In this document: positions 18,880 to 27,600 of the stretch, piece after piece | Position numbering within the stretch: position 1 is the first letter of the stretch | How the letters are laid out: every line of letters begins with the position of its first letter | From: Chloroflexota bacterium | GTDB lineage: Bacteria; Chloroflexota; UBA11872 | DNA length: 64,000 bases | Assembly: GCA_022821645.1 (NCBI GenBank) | Contig: JAJEDE010000011.1 | Span: 62,001-126,000 of the forward strand | Direction of reading: 5' to 3' | Program-made: the position numbers and the translations under genes | Notes under the pieces: model-generated | Databases searched by the model: none | What the model saw: the letters and a program-made list of their open reading frames with translations, nothing else | Told to the model about the DNA's origin: nothing

Positions 18880-19746
18880 CTACGCCGACCGAGTTGCGCG
18901 AATTGAGAACATAAACGGAACGCGGCCGGTCTGATCGGGTAGGTGCCACCAGCCGTCCTCGCCCTCGACCAGGCTGGGCATGGCCCGGTAGGGAGAGAAC
19001 GGGTATTCGCGCAGGGAGTCGATTCGGAAGCCGGCGTCGATGAACGCGTTGACGATCTCACCCAGCCCGTGGTTCCACTCGTAGCTCACCGTGTGGTCGA
19101 TCGATACGTCCGATTCGACATACGTACCCGGCTCGTCATAGCGCATCGCCTGCCCTTCGAAGTATGGGCCGACGAACTCGAGACGGCCATCGGGGCGATC
19201 CAGATCAAGGGAATGAGCGACCGGGTGCCCGTCGCGAATGTAAGCCGTTCCTCCGGGCCGTGTGAGCCGGCGCACAACCTGTGCCCAGGCGGCGATATCC
19301 GGCAGCCAGCAGAGAACGCCTTCGCTGGCGTAGATGATGTCGAACGTCTTGCCCAGTGTCTCCGGCGCCTCGTACACGTCGGATTTCACAAACGTGGCCG
19401 GCGTTTGGGCACGGCGGCTGATTTCACGGGCGGCGTCAATGGCGGGTGCAGAAAAGTCCAGTCCCGTGGCCTCGGCGCCGATCCGCGCCCAGGACAGAGT
19501 GTCCAGGCCAATGTGGCACTGCAAGTGCAGCAGAGACAGGCCTCGGACATCACCTAGCTCTTCTCGATCCAGCTTGACGGCCTTGGCTATTCGCTGCGGG
19601 TCGGAAACAAACCCTTCGACGTTGTAGCCGGGCGACACGAGGTGGGCGGCCGCGCGATCGTTCCAGTTGGCCAAGTTTGCCGAGCGTTGATGTTCGCGAC
19701 CACTCCAGACTCGAAGTCGCGACTCAGAGTTATCGGTGGGAGGCAT
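18880..19746 (-). CDS. Class I SAM-dependent methyltransferase
   Basis: This 288-residue protein has motif I as LLHLQCHIGLDTLSWAR followed by the acidic ATGLDFSAPAID strand end and a later DIIYASEGVLCWLPDI (motif IV region), as in UbiE-like small-molecule methyltransferases. The first glycine of the usual GxGxG is replaced by Q-C-H, a variant seen in one branch of this family. The substrate is unknown. It starts 52 bp downstream of the tRNA-Lys gene on the same strand. Confidence 0.85.
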   Translation of the reverse strand: MPPTDNSESRLRVWSGREHQRSANLANWNDRAAAHLVSPGYNVEGFVSDPQRIAKAVKLDREELGDVRGLSLLHLQCHIGLDTLSWARIGAEATGLDFSAPAIDAAREISRRAQTPATFVKSDVYEAPETLGKTFDIIYASEGVLCWLPDIAAWAQVVRRLTRPGGTAYIRDGHPVAHSLDLDRPDGRLEFVGPYFEGQAMRYDEPGTYVESDVSIDHTVSYEWNHGLGEIVNAFIDAGFRIDSLREYPFSPYRAMPSLVEGEDGWWHLPDQTGRVPFMFSIRATRSA

Positions 19747-19797
19747 GGGACAGACTGGTCAGTCCTCGGTGCGCCGTGTCAGCAGGATTCCTGGTCG

Positions 19798-19873
19798 TGG
19801 TACCCCCGGTAGGACTCGAACCTACAACCAACTGATTAAGAGTCAGCTGCTCTTCCAATTGAGCTACGGAGGC
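19798..19873 (-). tRNA. tRNA-Lys (anticodon CTT), CCA encoded
   Basis: The minus strand folds as a full cloverleaf: 7-bp acceptor (GCCTCCG with CGGGGGT, first pair G-U), 4-bp D stem, anticodon stem GCTGA/TCAGT around loop CTCTTAA, 5-nt variable loop, and T stem GTAGG/CCTAC with loop TTCGAGT. The discriminator A is followed by genomically encoded CCA. Anticodon CTT reads AAG lysine codons. Confidence 0.95.
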
Positions 19874-20036
19874 TCATGCGTTCGCGGAATCCAAGCCCGC
19901 GGACGACTCTGAAGATGGTAGCAATACGGCGACGCCCAACCGAGAGTCTCCGAGGCGAAAGGTTAGTCGTTTCACGATCTGGCGTCCGTGGTCGTGAGAC
20001 GATGGCTATAACGCAGTTGCTTTCGATGGTGTCCAC

Positions 20037-20720
20037 ATGCGGTGGAAGTTCTCCGCTCGTCTGACTTCGTTAATCGTTTTGGCGGTCATCTCGCTGGCCG
20101 TCGGCGGGACTGCGCTCGGGCTGGCGCTGGCGCGCGATGGATCGTCCGGCGACTCCAGGATGGTTGCCGCACATATGAACAAGGCGGGCTACGCCGGCAA
20201 GTCGAAGTCTGACTCGGACGCGCACCCACGAGCCGGTGACCAGCGGCACACGGATCGCCACGAGCACAACTGGCGAGAGCACGATGCTGATCACTACAAG
20301 CAGGGCAAGGACCGTCGCGACAGGTTTCACCAATGGTGGGGTTCAAAGCGCGTATTCCTGGTACCGCGAGTTGAAGGGCTCCCGCGCTCGTTCTTCCATC
20401 GAGATTCACCATTCGTACGCCGACTCGAGCGTCCTCAGCCCGAGCGGCAGGTTGCTCGGCCCGGCGGCATGGTGATTGCGGTAGGCGAGGTCACCGCGGT
20501 GCGCGACGGTGTTTTCGAGATGTTCACCGTGCTGGGTAACGAGGTGACGATCGACATCACTCAACTCGGCGAAGACATCGAACTTGAACGGGGCATGGCG
20601 GCCATTGTGATAGCTGAGCGCGAAGGCGAGAGCTACGTTGCACAGTCGATGGACCTGCTTAGCGTTCGCCTGTCGGAGATGCTTGAGGGCATGCGCGCGC
20701 GGTCGCGATCTGGGTCTTAG
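20037..20720 (+). CDS. Exported His-rich protein with C-terminal DUF5666-like domain
   Basis: This 227-residue protein has a single N-terminal hydrophobic segment (residues about 7-31) acting as signal or anchor. A very polar stretch follows (about 45-105) rich in His, Asp, Lys and Arg. The compact C-terminal beta domain (about 140-215) has VIAVGEVTAVRDGVFEM and MAAIVIAERE, resembling the DUF5666 type. The histidines could bind metal, which is inference. It is followed by a membrane-protein gene on the same strand. Confidence 0.6.
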   Translation: MRWKFSARLTSLIVLAVISLAVGGTALGLALARDGSSGDSRMVAAHMNKAGYAGKSKSDSDAHPRAGDQRHTDRHEHNWREHDADHYKQGKDRRDRFHQWWGSKRVFLVPRVEGLPRSFFHRDSPFVRRLERPQPERQVARPGGMVIAVGEVTAVRDGVFEMFTVLGNEVTIDITQLGEDIELERGMAAIVIAEREGESYVAQSMDLLSVRLSEMLEGMRARSRSGS

Positions 20721-20804
20721 AGCACTTCACCGGGCCTCGCCGCCGGCACCGCGCGGCTAGAGTATCTGCGTTGGAGCCGGAGGGTCCGGCCCGGTGAGGG
20801 TGGA

Positions 20805-21449
20805 ATGCGATCGTTCCGACATGACCTCGTTGAGGCGCTGATCATCATCCTGGTCTTTACGGCGGTGGGGACAGGTCCGCTGTACGCGCTGGGCGCGGTA
20901 GCCGACGGATTCCTCAGACCTGAGGATCCGAGTAGTTGGGGCGCCAGTCTGCCGGTCATCTACTTGCTGGCCATCGTGCTCATTGGTTACTTCTTCGGCT
21001 GGACCATGACTAACCTGGCGGTGGACTACGAAGCCTTTTGGCGGCTGCCGGGACGCTTGCGGGCGTTCGAGGCGCTGGTGGCCGAGGCTGGCCCAGGCAG
21101 TGCGCTGCATGCCGCAGCAAATGACCGAGACGGCGTCGTTGGCGCCCTCCGCTATCCCCGGCTGCGGAGCCACGGCGTCAGTGTGCTGGCGGCAGCACCT
21201 CTAACGTTCGTTTACGTCGCCGTCCGCGGTGCCTGGCTTGCCTCATCTCTTGCGAGCGTCGCGGCGGCCGTTGAATTCGGTCGCACGGCAGCGACCGGTG
21301 AATCTGCCAACGCATCACTTGTGGCGCTGAGCGTCTCGCTGCTCGTATTCGTAACGGCAAGTTTGCTTACACGAGCGCTTGCGATTCCGTCGGCGCGCCA
21401 GGCCGTCGGCGTGATCGAAGCGAGTGCCGCCGGTCGCCGGGCCGGCTAA
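20805..21449 (+). CDS. Membrane protein of unknown function
   Basis: This 214-residue protein has about four predicted membrane helices: near residues 10-32, 48-70, 120-142 and 160-188. No recognisable domain is seen. The last stretch (ALAIPSARQAVGVIEAS) is cytoplasmic-like. Its stop overlaps the stop of the convergent Nif3-like gene by 3 bp. No function is proposed. Confidence 0.6.
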   Translation: MRSFRHDLVEALIIILVFTAVGTGPLYALGAVADGFLRPEDPSSWGASLPVIYLLAIVLIGYFFGWTMTNLAVDYEAFWRLPGRLRAFEALVAEAGPGSALHAAANDRDGVVGALRYPRLRSHGVSVLAAAPLTFVYVAVRGAWLASSLASVAAAVEFGRTAATGESANASLVALSVSLLVFVTASLLTRALAIPSARQAVGVIEASAAGRRAG

Positions 21450-22210
21450 GCGTTGGTGGGAAGATCCACGAACTCGGCGGTGCAATCAAATTCGGCTGAG
21501 ATCAGTTCCGCCAGCGCCTGAACGCCGAATACCTCGGTGGCGTAGTGCCCGGCGGCAAGGAAGTGCGCGCCCAGTTCGCGGCTCCACATTTCAACAGGCT
21601 CGAACATGTCGCCGGTCACGAACGCGTCGCAGCCTTTGGCTACCGCCTCGGGGAATGCGCTGGGACCACCACCGCTACAGACGGCAATCCGCCGAATCTC
21701 GGACGGGCCATTGGCGTAGTAGGCGTGCAACGGGCCGATTACGTCTTGTACTCGCTGCGCAAACTCGTCTGATGGCACTGGCTCCGGGGCCGAAGCGAAC
21801 CATCCGACCGGCCGGTCACCGACGTGAGCAAAGCCCACTTGGTCCTTCTGAAACCCGAGCGCTTCGATAATGCGTGCGTTATTGCCTAGCGTAGGGTGTC
21901 CATCGAGCGCCAAGTGGTAGGCCGCGAGGTTAATGTCGTAGTTGAAGAGCAATCGCAAACGTTCGCGCAACATTGGGTCGACCACGCGCGAATCCTTTTC
22001 CCAGAACAAGCCGTGATGCACAACTACCAGCCCGGCGTCTCGTTCCGCAGCGACTTCGAATAGAGCGCGACTGGCCGAAACGGCCGTAACCACCGTTTCG
22101 ACCACTTCACGGCCGTGGACCTGCAGGCCCATTGGGCCGTAGTCAGGAAAGGCCTGAAGCTCTAGGACCCGGTCCAGATAGGAGACGACGTCGTTGCGGG
22201 ACTCAGGCAC
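21446..22210 (-). CDS. Nif3-like dinuclear metal-centre protein
   Basis: This 254-residue protein of the NIF3/YbgI/DUF34 family has the family's metal ligands in VVVHHGLFW, the NLAAYHLALDGHPTLG motif and the C-terminal GHYATEVFGV motif (His and Glu). Members form toroidal hexamers with a dinuclear metal site; the physiological role is unsettled, with GTP cyclohydrolase-like or metal insertion roles proposed. It overlaps the DUF5069 gene by 8 bp and so is last in a four-gene minus-strand operon. Confidence 0.9.
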   Translation of the reverse strand: MPESRNDVVSYLDRVLELQAFPDYGPMGLQVHGREVVETVVTAVSASRALFEVAAERDAGLVVVHHGLFWEKDSRVVDPMLRERLRLLFNYDINLAAYHLALDGHPTLGNNARIIEALGFQKDQVGFAHVGDRPVGWFASAPEPVPSDEFAQRVQDVIGPLHAYYANGPSEIRRIAVCSGGGPSAFPEAVAKGCDAFVTGDMFEPVEMWSRELGAHFLAAGHYATEVFGVQALAELISAEFDCTAEFVDLPTNA

Positions 22211-22496
22211 CAGCGGCCGGTTCGGGCGACCGGCGGCGTTCGCGCACCTGGTGAACCAACTCGGCGTCCGTTCCGGAATCCACTGCGATTTCCATGAATT
22301 CGTCCGCGCTCATGCCAAGCTCGCCGAGAACCCGGCGGTCGATGGGGCACGGGTAGATGTAGTCGTCAATGGTGCCGTCGGCCTTGGCGCGGGCCTTGTC
22401 CGACATGCGGGCGATCCATGGAATGCCACCGATCACCAGATCGCGTCCCCGCGGCTGGAAGGGTTGGTTGGTCCCGGAGTCGTTGCTAGCAGCCAT
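22203..22496 (-). CDS. DUF5069 domain protein
   Basis: This 97-residue protein has the DUF5069 core (IARMSDKARAK, DDYIYPCPIDRRVLGELGM, then DEFMEIAVDSGTDAELV). The family is of unknown function. It lies between the kinase-like gene (16-bp gap) and the Nif3-like gene (overlap), so it is probably co-transcribed with them. Confidence 0.75.
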   Translation of the reverse strand: MAASNDSGTNQPFQPRGRDLVIGGIPWIARMSDKARAKADGTIDDYIYPCPIDRRVLGELGMSADEFMEIAVDSGTDAELVHQVRERRRSPEPAAGA

Positions 22497-22512
22497 GGCT
22501 TGCTCGTTTCCG

Positions 22513-23421
22513 CTATCCGCTTTCGGACGTGACAGTCGATTCTAGACGAAGTCCCGCGCGAATCCGCCTGGCTGCCGTCGAACGGCCTGGAAGGCGTGTC
22601 GCCAAAGTCGAGGGCAAGATTCGCGGTTCGCCCCACAGGCCGGCCGCGTGCGCCAAGGAAAGGAGCGCGACCGCGGCGTGATGGCGGTCCAAGGCTTGGT
22701 CGTCCCGGTGGGCAGTGACAACGCTGCGAAGGACGCCTCTCTCATCAACTGCCGTTACGTATTTGGCATAGGTCCAGTCGGCGAAGTCCAAACCTATGAG
22801 CTCCAGATCAATGAAAGCGACTCTGTCACCGTCGATGATGATGTTGGACGGCGACGAGTCCAGGGGAAGCAAGGTCAGATCGTCCGAGACCACTGTGTCG
22901 CCCAGGACGTCGATGGCGTCGGCCGGAATGCTGGCAAAGGCACCGGCGACCGCCTGCGCGACAGTCGCTATCTCAACTTGGCGCTTGTTCAAGGCATCCT
23001 GGCGACGAGCATCCGGGATGCGCGCATTCCAACGGGCCAGCGCTTGCAGTAGCCGATGCCAAGCGCGCCGTACGGCCTGCGCTTCAGATGTGCCGAAGGG
23101 GCCGGTGGCGAGCAGCCGCTGGTAGAGGGTCCTGCCTGGAATCCAGGCCCGGGCGAGGGCCCTCGCGTCGGCGACTTCGGCGGCGAAAGAGGGTACGGGG
23201 GCATCGAAGAGGGCCAGTTCGCGGTAGAGCGCGGCTTCGGTTCGCAGTCGCTCATCGGCGTTCGGGCCGTCGAAGAGCTTGAGTACCAGATCGGAATCGC
23301 CGACGGTCCAACGCCAGAGGCCATGACTGACAGGCCGAAGGCGTCCTTGTGCCGGCTGGTTGGCGGCGGTCAGTATCGCCCTGAGCCGGACCTCGGTTTC
23401 AGCCGACGGGGACGAGCTCAA
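22513..23421 (-). CDS. Aminoglycoside phosphotransferase/choline kinase-like protein
   Basis: This 302-residue kinase-like protein has a lysine in LVLKLFDGPNADERLRTE, a catalytic loop reading LDSSPSNIII and the metal aspartate in AFIDLE. In the catalytic loop the common H-G-D is replaced by P-L-D while the Asp and Asn are kept, so activity is plausible but not assured. The start was set at TTG 23421, overlapping the upstream gene by 23 bp; the frame runs on to 23529 without support. The substrate is unknown. Confidence 0.65.
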   Translation of the reverse strand: MSSSPSAETEVRLRAILTAANQPAQGRLRPVSHGLWRWTVGDSDLVLKLFDGPNADERLRTEAALYRELALFDAPVPSFAAEVADARALARAWIPGRTLYQRLLATGPFGTSEAQAVRRAWHRLLQALARWNARIPDARRQDALNKRQVEIATVAQAVAGAFASIPADAIDVLGDTVVSDDLTLLPLDSSPSNIIIDGDRVAFIDLELIGLDFADWTYAKYVTAVDERGVLRSVVTAHRDDQALDRHHAAVALLSLAHAAGLWGEPRILPSTLATRLPGRSTAARRIRAGLRLESTVTSESG

Positions 23422-24040
23422 TGTCGGTTCGGATGGTGGTGGCGGGTTCGATCTCCAGGGCGAGGGCCAAGTCTCGCGAGGTGACGATCTGGTCCTGGGC
23501 GATTCGAAGCCGTGCAACGAGCCGACCATTCACAGACTGCAGCGTTCCCACGCCGGGTCGGATGTCGCGCGTCACGCCTTCCGGGTCACGAGCACGCGCA
23601 ATCTCCACGATCTCCTGCTCAAGCAAGCGCTCCACACGGGCAGCAAGGTCGGGTGGGGACGGGTTGACGGTGATCTCGTAGGTAGCCCAGGTGGTGCGGA
23701 CTCGGCGGCCGGGAACGGTTGCGACTGCGACAACCGCCATGCCGGGGATGGCGGCGGCGGCCAGACGCTCTTCCACCTCCGCGGAGTCCAGCGGGTCACG
23801 CAAGGCCATGGTCATGTACTCGCGGCGGCCTTCGGCCCCGACGGGGAGTGGGGGGCCGAAGCTGAGTCGTGGCTTGGGACTGAAGCCGCGGCTGTAGGCC
23901 AGCGGCAGGCCGGCGCGACGGGTGACTCGCTCCCAGGCTCGACGGACGTCGTGCTGGGACAGGAAGCGCGCGGCGCCTTGTTTAGTGAATCGGACCAGGT
24001 ACCAGTGGTCCGGCGCGTGTAGATCTGTGGCCACGCGCAA
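23399..24040 (-). CDS. TIGR03936/DUF2344 radical-SAM-associated protein
   Basis: This 213-residue protein starts in the DUF2344 manner (WYLVRFTKQGAARFLSQHD, then AYSRGFSPKPRLSFGPPLPVG). In most genomes this domain is fused to, or follows, a B12-binding radical SAM protein and a ribosomal-protein L21 neighbourhood. Neither partner is in this window, and the upstream gene is a divergent HNH nuclease. It is first in a four-gene operon with kinase-like, DUF5069 and Nif3 genes. Confidence 0.85.
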   Translation of the reverse strand: MRVATDLHAPDHWYLVRFTKQGAARFLSQHDVRRAWERVTRRAGLPLAYSRGFSPKPRLSFGPPLPVGAEGRREYMTMALRDPLDSAEVEERLAAAAIPGMAVVAVATVPGRRVRTTWATYEITVNPSPPDLAARVERLLEQEIVEIARARDPEGVTRDIRPGVGTLQSVNGRLVARLRIAQDQIVTSRDLALALEIEPATTIRTDIELVPVG

Positions 24041-24148
24041 GGATAAGTCTCGGCGGCGGGTGAACCTTGGAAGGTCCGGAACCGCCGAGTGCCGACCGGC
24101 GGCCGACCTGTACTATTGCCGCGGCTACGCGCGACGCGTCGGGGGCCC

Positions 24149-24673
24149 GTGGATACGCCGGTTCTGCTGCTGAATCAGAACTACGAACCGCTAAACGTCT
24201 GCCGCGTGCGACGTGCAATCGTGCTGCTGGCCAAGGGCAAGGCAGAGCCGTTAGCGCACCACGAGCGACCGCTGCGCACGCCTACCCGCGAGGTTCCGCG
24301 ACCCAGCGTAATCCGGCTTCGGTACTACGTGCGCCGACCACACCCGACGATAAAGCTGAGCCGCCGTGAGGTGCTGGTGCGCGATGCCCACACCTGTCAG
24401 TACTGCGGTGCGCGGGGCCCGGAAATGACAATTGACCACGTAAAACCAAGGCGCCTGGGCGGGCGTCGGCGCTGGGACAACCTGGTAACGGCTTGCCGAC
24501 CCTGCAATCTACGCAAAGCCGGCCGTACGCCGAGTGGCGCCAACATGCGGCTTCGCCGGCGGCCCACGCATCCGCGCTCGCCGTATTCGCATCTGGTGGG
24601 ACGTGTGATTACCGGGGCGCATGATCCGGCCTGGGCACCATACTTGCCGGTGCAACTGCGCCAAGTGAGCTAG
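24149..24673 (+). CDS. HNH endonuclease
   Basis: This 174-residue protein starts with PVLLLNQNYEPLNVCRVRRA, the classic N-terminus of a widespread small HNH family. The nuclease core is CQYCGARGPEMTIDHVKPRRLGG followed by WDNLVTACRPCN. Two CxxC pairs bind structural zinc, and the DH pair and Asn are the HNH residues. The GTG at 24149 was chosen because similarity starts there; the frame opens further upstream. It could act in DNA repair or nicking; the target is unknown. Confidence 0.85.
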   Translation: MDTPVLLLNQNYEPLNVCRVRRAIVLLAKGKAEPLAHHERPLRTPTREVPRPSVIRLRYYVRRPHPTIKLSRREVLVRDAHTCQYCGARGPEMTIDHVKPRRLGGRRRWDNLVTACRPCNLRKAGRTPSGANMRLRRRPTHPRSPYSHLVGRVITGAHDPAWAPYLPVQLRQVS

Positions 24674-24716
24674 CTCGCTCCCGAGTGGGACGGACCGAGG
24701 AGGGACATAAGAACGA

Positions 24717-25565
24717 ATGACCCAGAACTCTTACGATCCCTGGCAGCCTTTCCTTCCGCCAGGTGCGGTGGCGATGATCGAGGCCACCGTCTGCGCTGGC
24801 TTGGATTCCTTTGGAGCGGATCCGATCCCGGTGATCGGCCGACCACCGGACGCCGGTGGCCCTGCGCTGGCCGCGATTCGGCTGGACCGTGGATCGCTCG
24901 TGAGCGCACGGAACGACTGGTTGGCCGCGCTGCGACCGGTCGTGACCAACATGCACGCCGAGATGCTCTTCTCCGTTTTCGGCGCTTATGAGCTCGCCGG
25001 GGTGACACAACCAGATGGCCAAAGTGCTTGGGGACCTGTGTTTTTCTTTTTTGGCGACGACTCCACCTGGTGCGATCCGCAGGATCCTCGAGTCGTTCGC
25101 CTTAGTCAGGACGACCTGTCCGCCGTGGATTACGCACGGTTTTGGCACTGCTTTTTCGGTGAGGCGCACGACGGGTACGGCGTGATAGAGGATGGCGAGT
25201 TGGTGGCGCTGGCGGCAGTTTGTCACCACGGCGAGGACATCGAAGAGATTGGAATGGATGTGATGCCCGAGGCCCGAGGCCGTGGGGTCGGCCGGGCCGT
25301 TGTGGGAGCGGCCGGTTCCGCGATCATTGAACGAGGGCACCTGGCCCTGGCAACAACGTCACCGTGGAATGTGCCCTCGGCGCGCACGCTGCGCTCGGCA
25401 GGCCTTCGATTCTCGTACAGCCAAATGATGTCCTTCGATGGTTTCGACGGCGCCTTCCCGATGCCGGCCCAGCCGCTCGGGAGGCCGTATTCAGGCGCGC
25501 GGATGGTTAACTACTACCCTGCCTGGGCGATGAATCTGGACATCGAGCCAAGGCCGGACATGTAG
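24717..25565 (+). CDS. GNAT-family N-acetyltransferase
   Basis: This 282-residue protein has the acetyl-CoA binding region near residues 180-200 (MPEARGRGVGRAVVGAAG, the Q/R-x-x-G-x-G/A motif A) followed by SARTLRSAGLRF, the usual motif B region. The N-terminal half (about 1-140) is of unknown type. It is preceded by GGAGGG 13 nt before ATG. The substrate is unknown. Confidence 0.8.
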   Translation: MTQNSYDPWQPFLPPGAVAMIEATVCAGLDSFGADPIPVIGRPPDAGGPALAAIRLDRGSLVSARNDWLAALRPVVTNMHAEMLFSVFGAYELAGVTQPDGQSAWGPVFFFFGDDSTWCDPQDPRVVRLSQDDLSAVDYARFWHCFFGEAHDGYGVIEDGELVALAAVCHHGEDIEEIGMDVMPEARGRGVGRAVVGAAGSAIIERGHLALATTSPWNVPSARTLRSAGLRFSYSQMMSFDGFDGAFPMPAQPLGRPYSGARMVNYYPAWAMNLDIEPRPDM

Positions 25566-25719
25566 CGTCGCGTCGACCTAACGGCTAGCTTGACCGCACG
25601 CTGGCCGACGCGAGCCGCGGGCAGCGCCCTTACCCGTGATTCCGTTCAGTCCGGCGCACGAGGTTTACCTGCGACGGCGTGCGACACTCCCGCGTCTGAC
25701 GGAGGGCAGGACGGCGAAA

Positions 25720-26970
25720 ATGCAGATTGTCTCGGTTGAACGGATCCCAGTTGACGCCGGGCACACCCAACGCCCCGGGCGACACATGCGCCGGAAGTGC
25801 GCGGACTGGTCAATCATCGAGGTGTGCAAGGTCACGGCCGACAACGGGCTGGTTGGTTGGGGCGAGACCGTCCCGCACTACACCTGGGGTCGGGTGTCCG
25901 ACGAAGCCGCCGAGCGAGCGAGCGGGAGCAAGCCGGCCGAGTTGATGTGGGACGACGGACTCGGGGCCGGCTTGCAGCAGGCGCTGTTCGATCTGGCCGG
26001 CAAGGCGCTCGGGGTGCCGACGTATCGCCTGCTTGGTCACAAGGTACGGGACTGGTGCCCGATCGCCTGGTGGTGTTGGGACATGCCACCGGACGAGTGG
26101 GTAGGAGAGACCCAGGACGCGGTGCAAGCCGGATACGCCAGCTTCAAGCTGAAGGCGCGGCCGTGGCACGACCTGCGCGCGGCAACGCAGGCGATCAGCG
26201 ACGCGACGCCGGACCACTGCGTGTTCGACCTGGACTTTAACAGCCTGCTAGTGTCAGCCGGACAAGCGGGACATGTGCTTGAGAATCTGGAAGCGTTCTC
26301 GAAGGTGCACTTCTTCGAGACGCCGATTCCGCAGCACGACGTGGAAGGCAACCGCTCGCTGCGGTCGAAGTTGCGGCGACCGGTGGCGATGCACTTCGAC
26401 AATCCGCCATTCCTTACAGCTGTCAAGGAGGGTGTCTGCGACGGCTGGGTGCTGAATCAGGGGGCGGCGCGCACCATGCACCAGGGGGCGCTAGCGGGCG
26501 AGGCGAACATGCCGCTGTGGCTACAGCTTGTGGGTACCGGGATCACGACGTCGTTCACCGCACATCTGGGCGCGGTGCTGCCGGCGGCCCAGTGGCCGGC
26601 CATCACGTGCCTAAATACCTACCAGGACGACCTGATTCGAGAGCCGCTGGAGATTCGGCGCGGTCACATGCGGGTTCCGGAAGCGCCGGGCCTGGGAATC
26701 GAGGTGGACGAAGACGCACTGGACCGGCTGCGGCGGCCGGACATTTCACCGCACGAGTTGCCGCGGATGATTCACACCGTGCAGTGGGCGGACGGTTCTT
26801 CGGTGGCGTACACGGAACACGACGACATGGAAGCGGACTTCCTGGCTGGCAGCCGGCCTGGATTTGAACGGGGCGTATCCCTAACGACCGACGAGGATGA
26901 CGGGAGTCCGACGTTTGGCGAGCGGTGGCTGGAGGTGCGGAAGGCCGGAATCCTGACGGAGTACCGGTAA
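25720..26970 (+). CDS. Enolase-superfamily (mandelate racemase/muconate lactonizing type) enzyme
   Basis: This 416-residue enzyme has an N-terminal capping domain (VGWGETVPHYTWG) and a barrel with KxK (FKLKAR), then metal ligands in VFDLDFN (Asp), FFETPIP (Glu) and MHFDNPP (Asp). A later histidine lies in FTAHLGA. Members abstract the alpha-proton of acid sugars or related carboxylates. The start ATG 25720 fits the family start (MQIVSVERIPV); an open frame from 25636 adds 28 unsupported residues. Such genes are numerous in SAR202-type Chloroflexota. Confidence 0.85.
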   Translation: MQIVSVERIPVDAGHTQRPGRHMRRKCADWSIIEVCKVTADNGLVGWGETVPHYTWGRVSDEAAERASGSKPAELMWDDGLGAGLQQALFDLAGKALGVPTYRLLGHKVRDWCPIAWWCWDMPPDEWVGETQDAVQAGYASFKLKARPWHDLRAATQAISDATPDHCVFDLDFNSLLVSAGQAGHVLENLEAFSKVHFFETPIPQHDVEGNRSLRSKLRRPVAMHFDNPPFLTAVKEGVCDGWVLNQGAARTMHQGALAGEANMPLWLQLVGTGITTSFTAHLGAVLPAAQWPAITCLNTYQDDLIREPLEIRRGHMRVPEAPGLGIEVDEDALDRLRRPDISPHELPRMIHTVQWADGSSVAYTEHDDMEADFLAGSRPGFERGVSLTTDEDDGSPTFGERWLEVRKAGILTEYR

Positions 26971-26977
26971 ATCTCGG

Positions 26978-26988
26978 CTTTACATAAC
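26978..26988. repeat. Direct repeat copy 1 (CTTTACATAAC), XerD-arm-like
   Basis: The same 11 bases recur exactly 200 bp downstream at 27178-27188. Read on the minus strand they give GTTATGTAAAG, close to the XerD-binding arm of many dif sites (TTATGTAAA). No XerC arm or standard centre adjoins it. Confidence 0.4.
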
Positions 26989-27177
26989 ATTCCGCATTGC
27001 GGGCAGGCGAATACGGTGGCGTGCCGGGAGCCAGCGGCAGAAGACGAGGCCGGGAGCGCAACGCAAGCGGTCTCCCCGGAGCACTGACCGCGCACGAACC
27101 AGGGCCCTGGCTATGGAATCCAGTCGTGTGCGGACGGTGGACTAGGAAACTCCCCGTTCGGCTTTCGCCCCCCTGTT

Positions 27178-27188
27178 CTTTACATAAC
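27178..27188. repeat. Direct repeat copy 2 (CTTTACATAAC), XerD-arm-like
   Basis: This is an exact copy of the 11-mer at 26978-26988. The following 17 bases are only loosely similar between copies. It may be a half-site or a chance pair. Confidence 0.4.
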
Positions 27189-27572
27189 GCACAGAATGTG
27201 GGGCGGAAAACCAGCTGGCCGGCGGCGAATGGGCAAGGCGCCGGACTGCCAGCGCGCTGCGGACGGGCATTGATGAAGGGAATAAGACCTGGCGGAACGA
27301 TGACGGTGGTTGTCGACGCGCCCTCGTCCTAGTTCGGGCCGAGGGAAGTGCTGCCATCCCCGCCGCCCGACGGCGAGACTGCGCGGTATCCATGTGGCGG
27401 CGCCCAGGCAGGAGGACAGCACCGCTGGTGCGGGCCGAGGGGTACGGTCGGAACGTGCATCGAATGGCCGGTTTGCGCGCGTTGCGTGCTGGCCCTGCAA
27501 GCTCCAAGGCTGGAGAGGACCTGGCGGGTCAGCGGCACTGGCGGCCGGACCGCCCGGGACCTCAGGATCATT

Positions 27573-27600
27573 AGTAGAACTAATGTATATTATATCTACT
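27573..27600. other. Candidate dif-type XerCD/Xer recombination site
   Basis: The 28 bp have the 11-6-11 architecture of dif: arm AGTAGAACTAA, centre TGTATA, arm TTATATCTACT. The two arms are inverted repeats matching at 9 of 11 positions. The 13-base core TAATGTATATTAT is identical to the core of the E. coli dif site as I recall it. It stands in a small AT-rich island inside GC-rich DNA, 453 bp upstream of the start of a Xer-type tyrosine recombinase gene. It could be the chromosome-dimer resolution site or a site for the adjacent recombinase. Confidence 0.6.

Noticed and set aside
25566..25625. Complementary TCGCGTCG and CGACGCGA segments after the GNAT gene as a terminator
   Set aside because: The arms are about 30 bases apart with no T-run; too weak to call.
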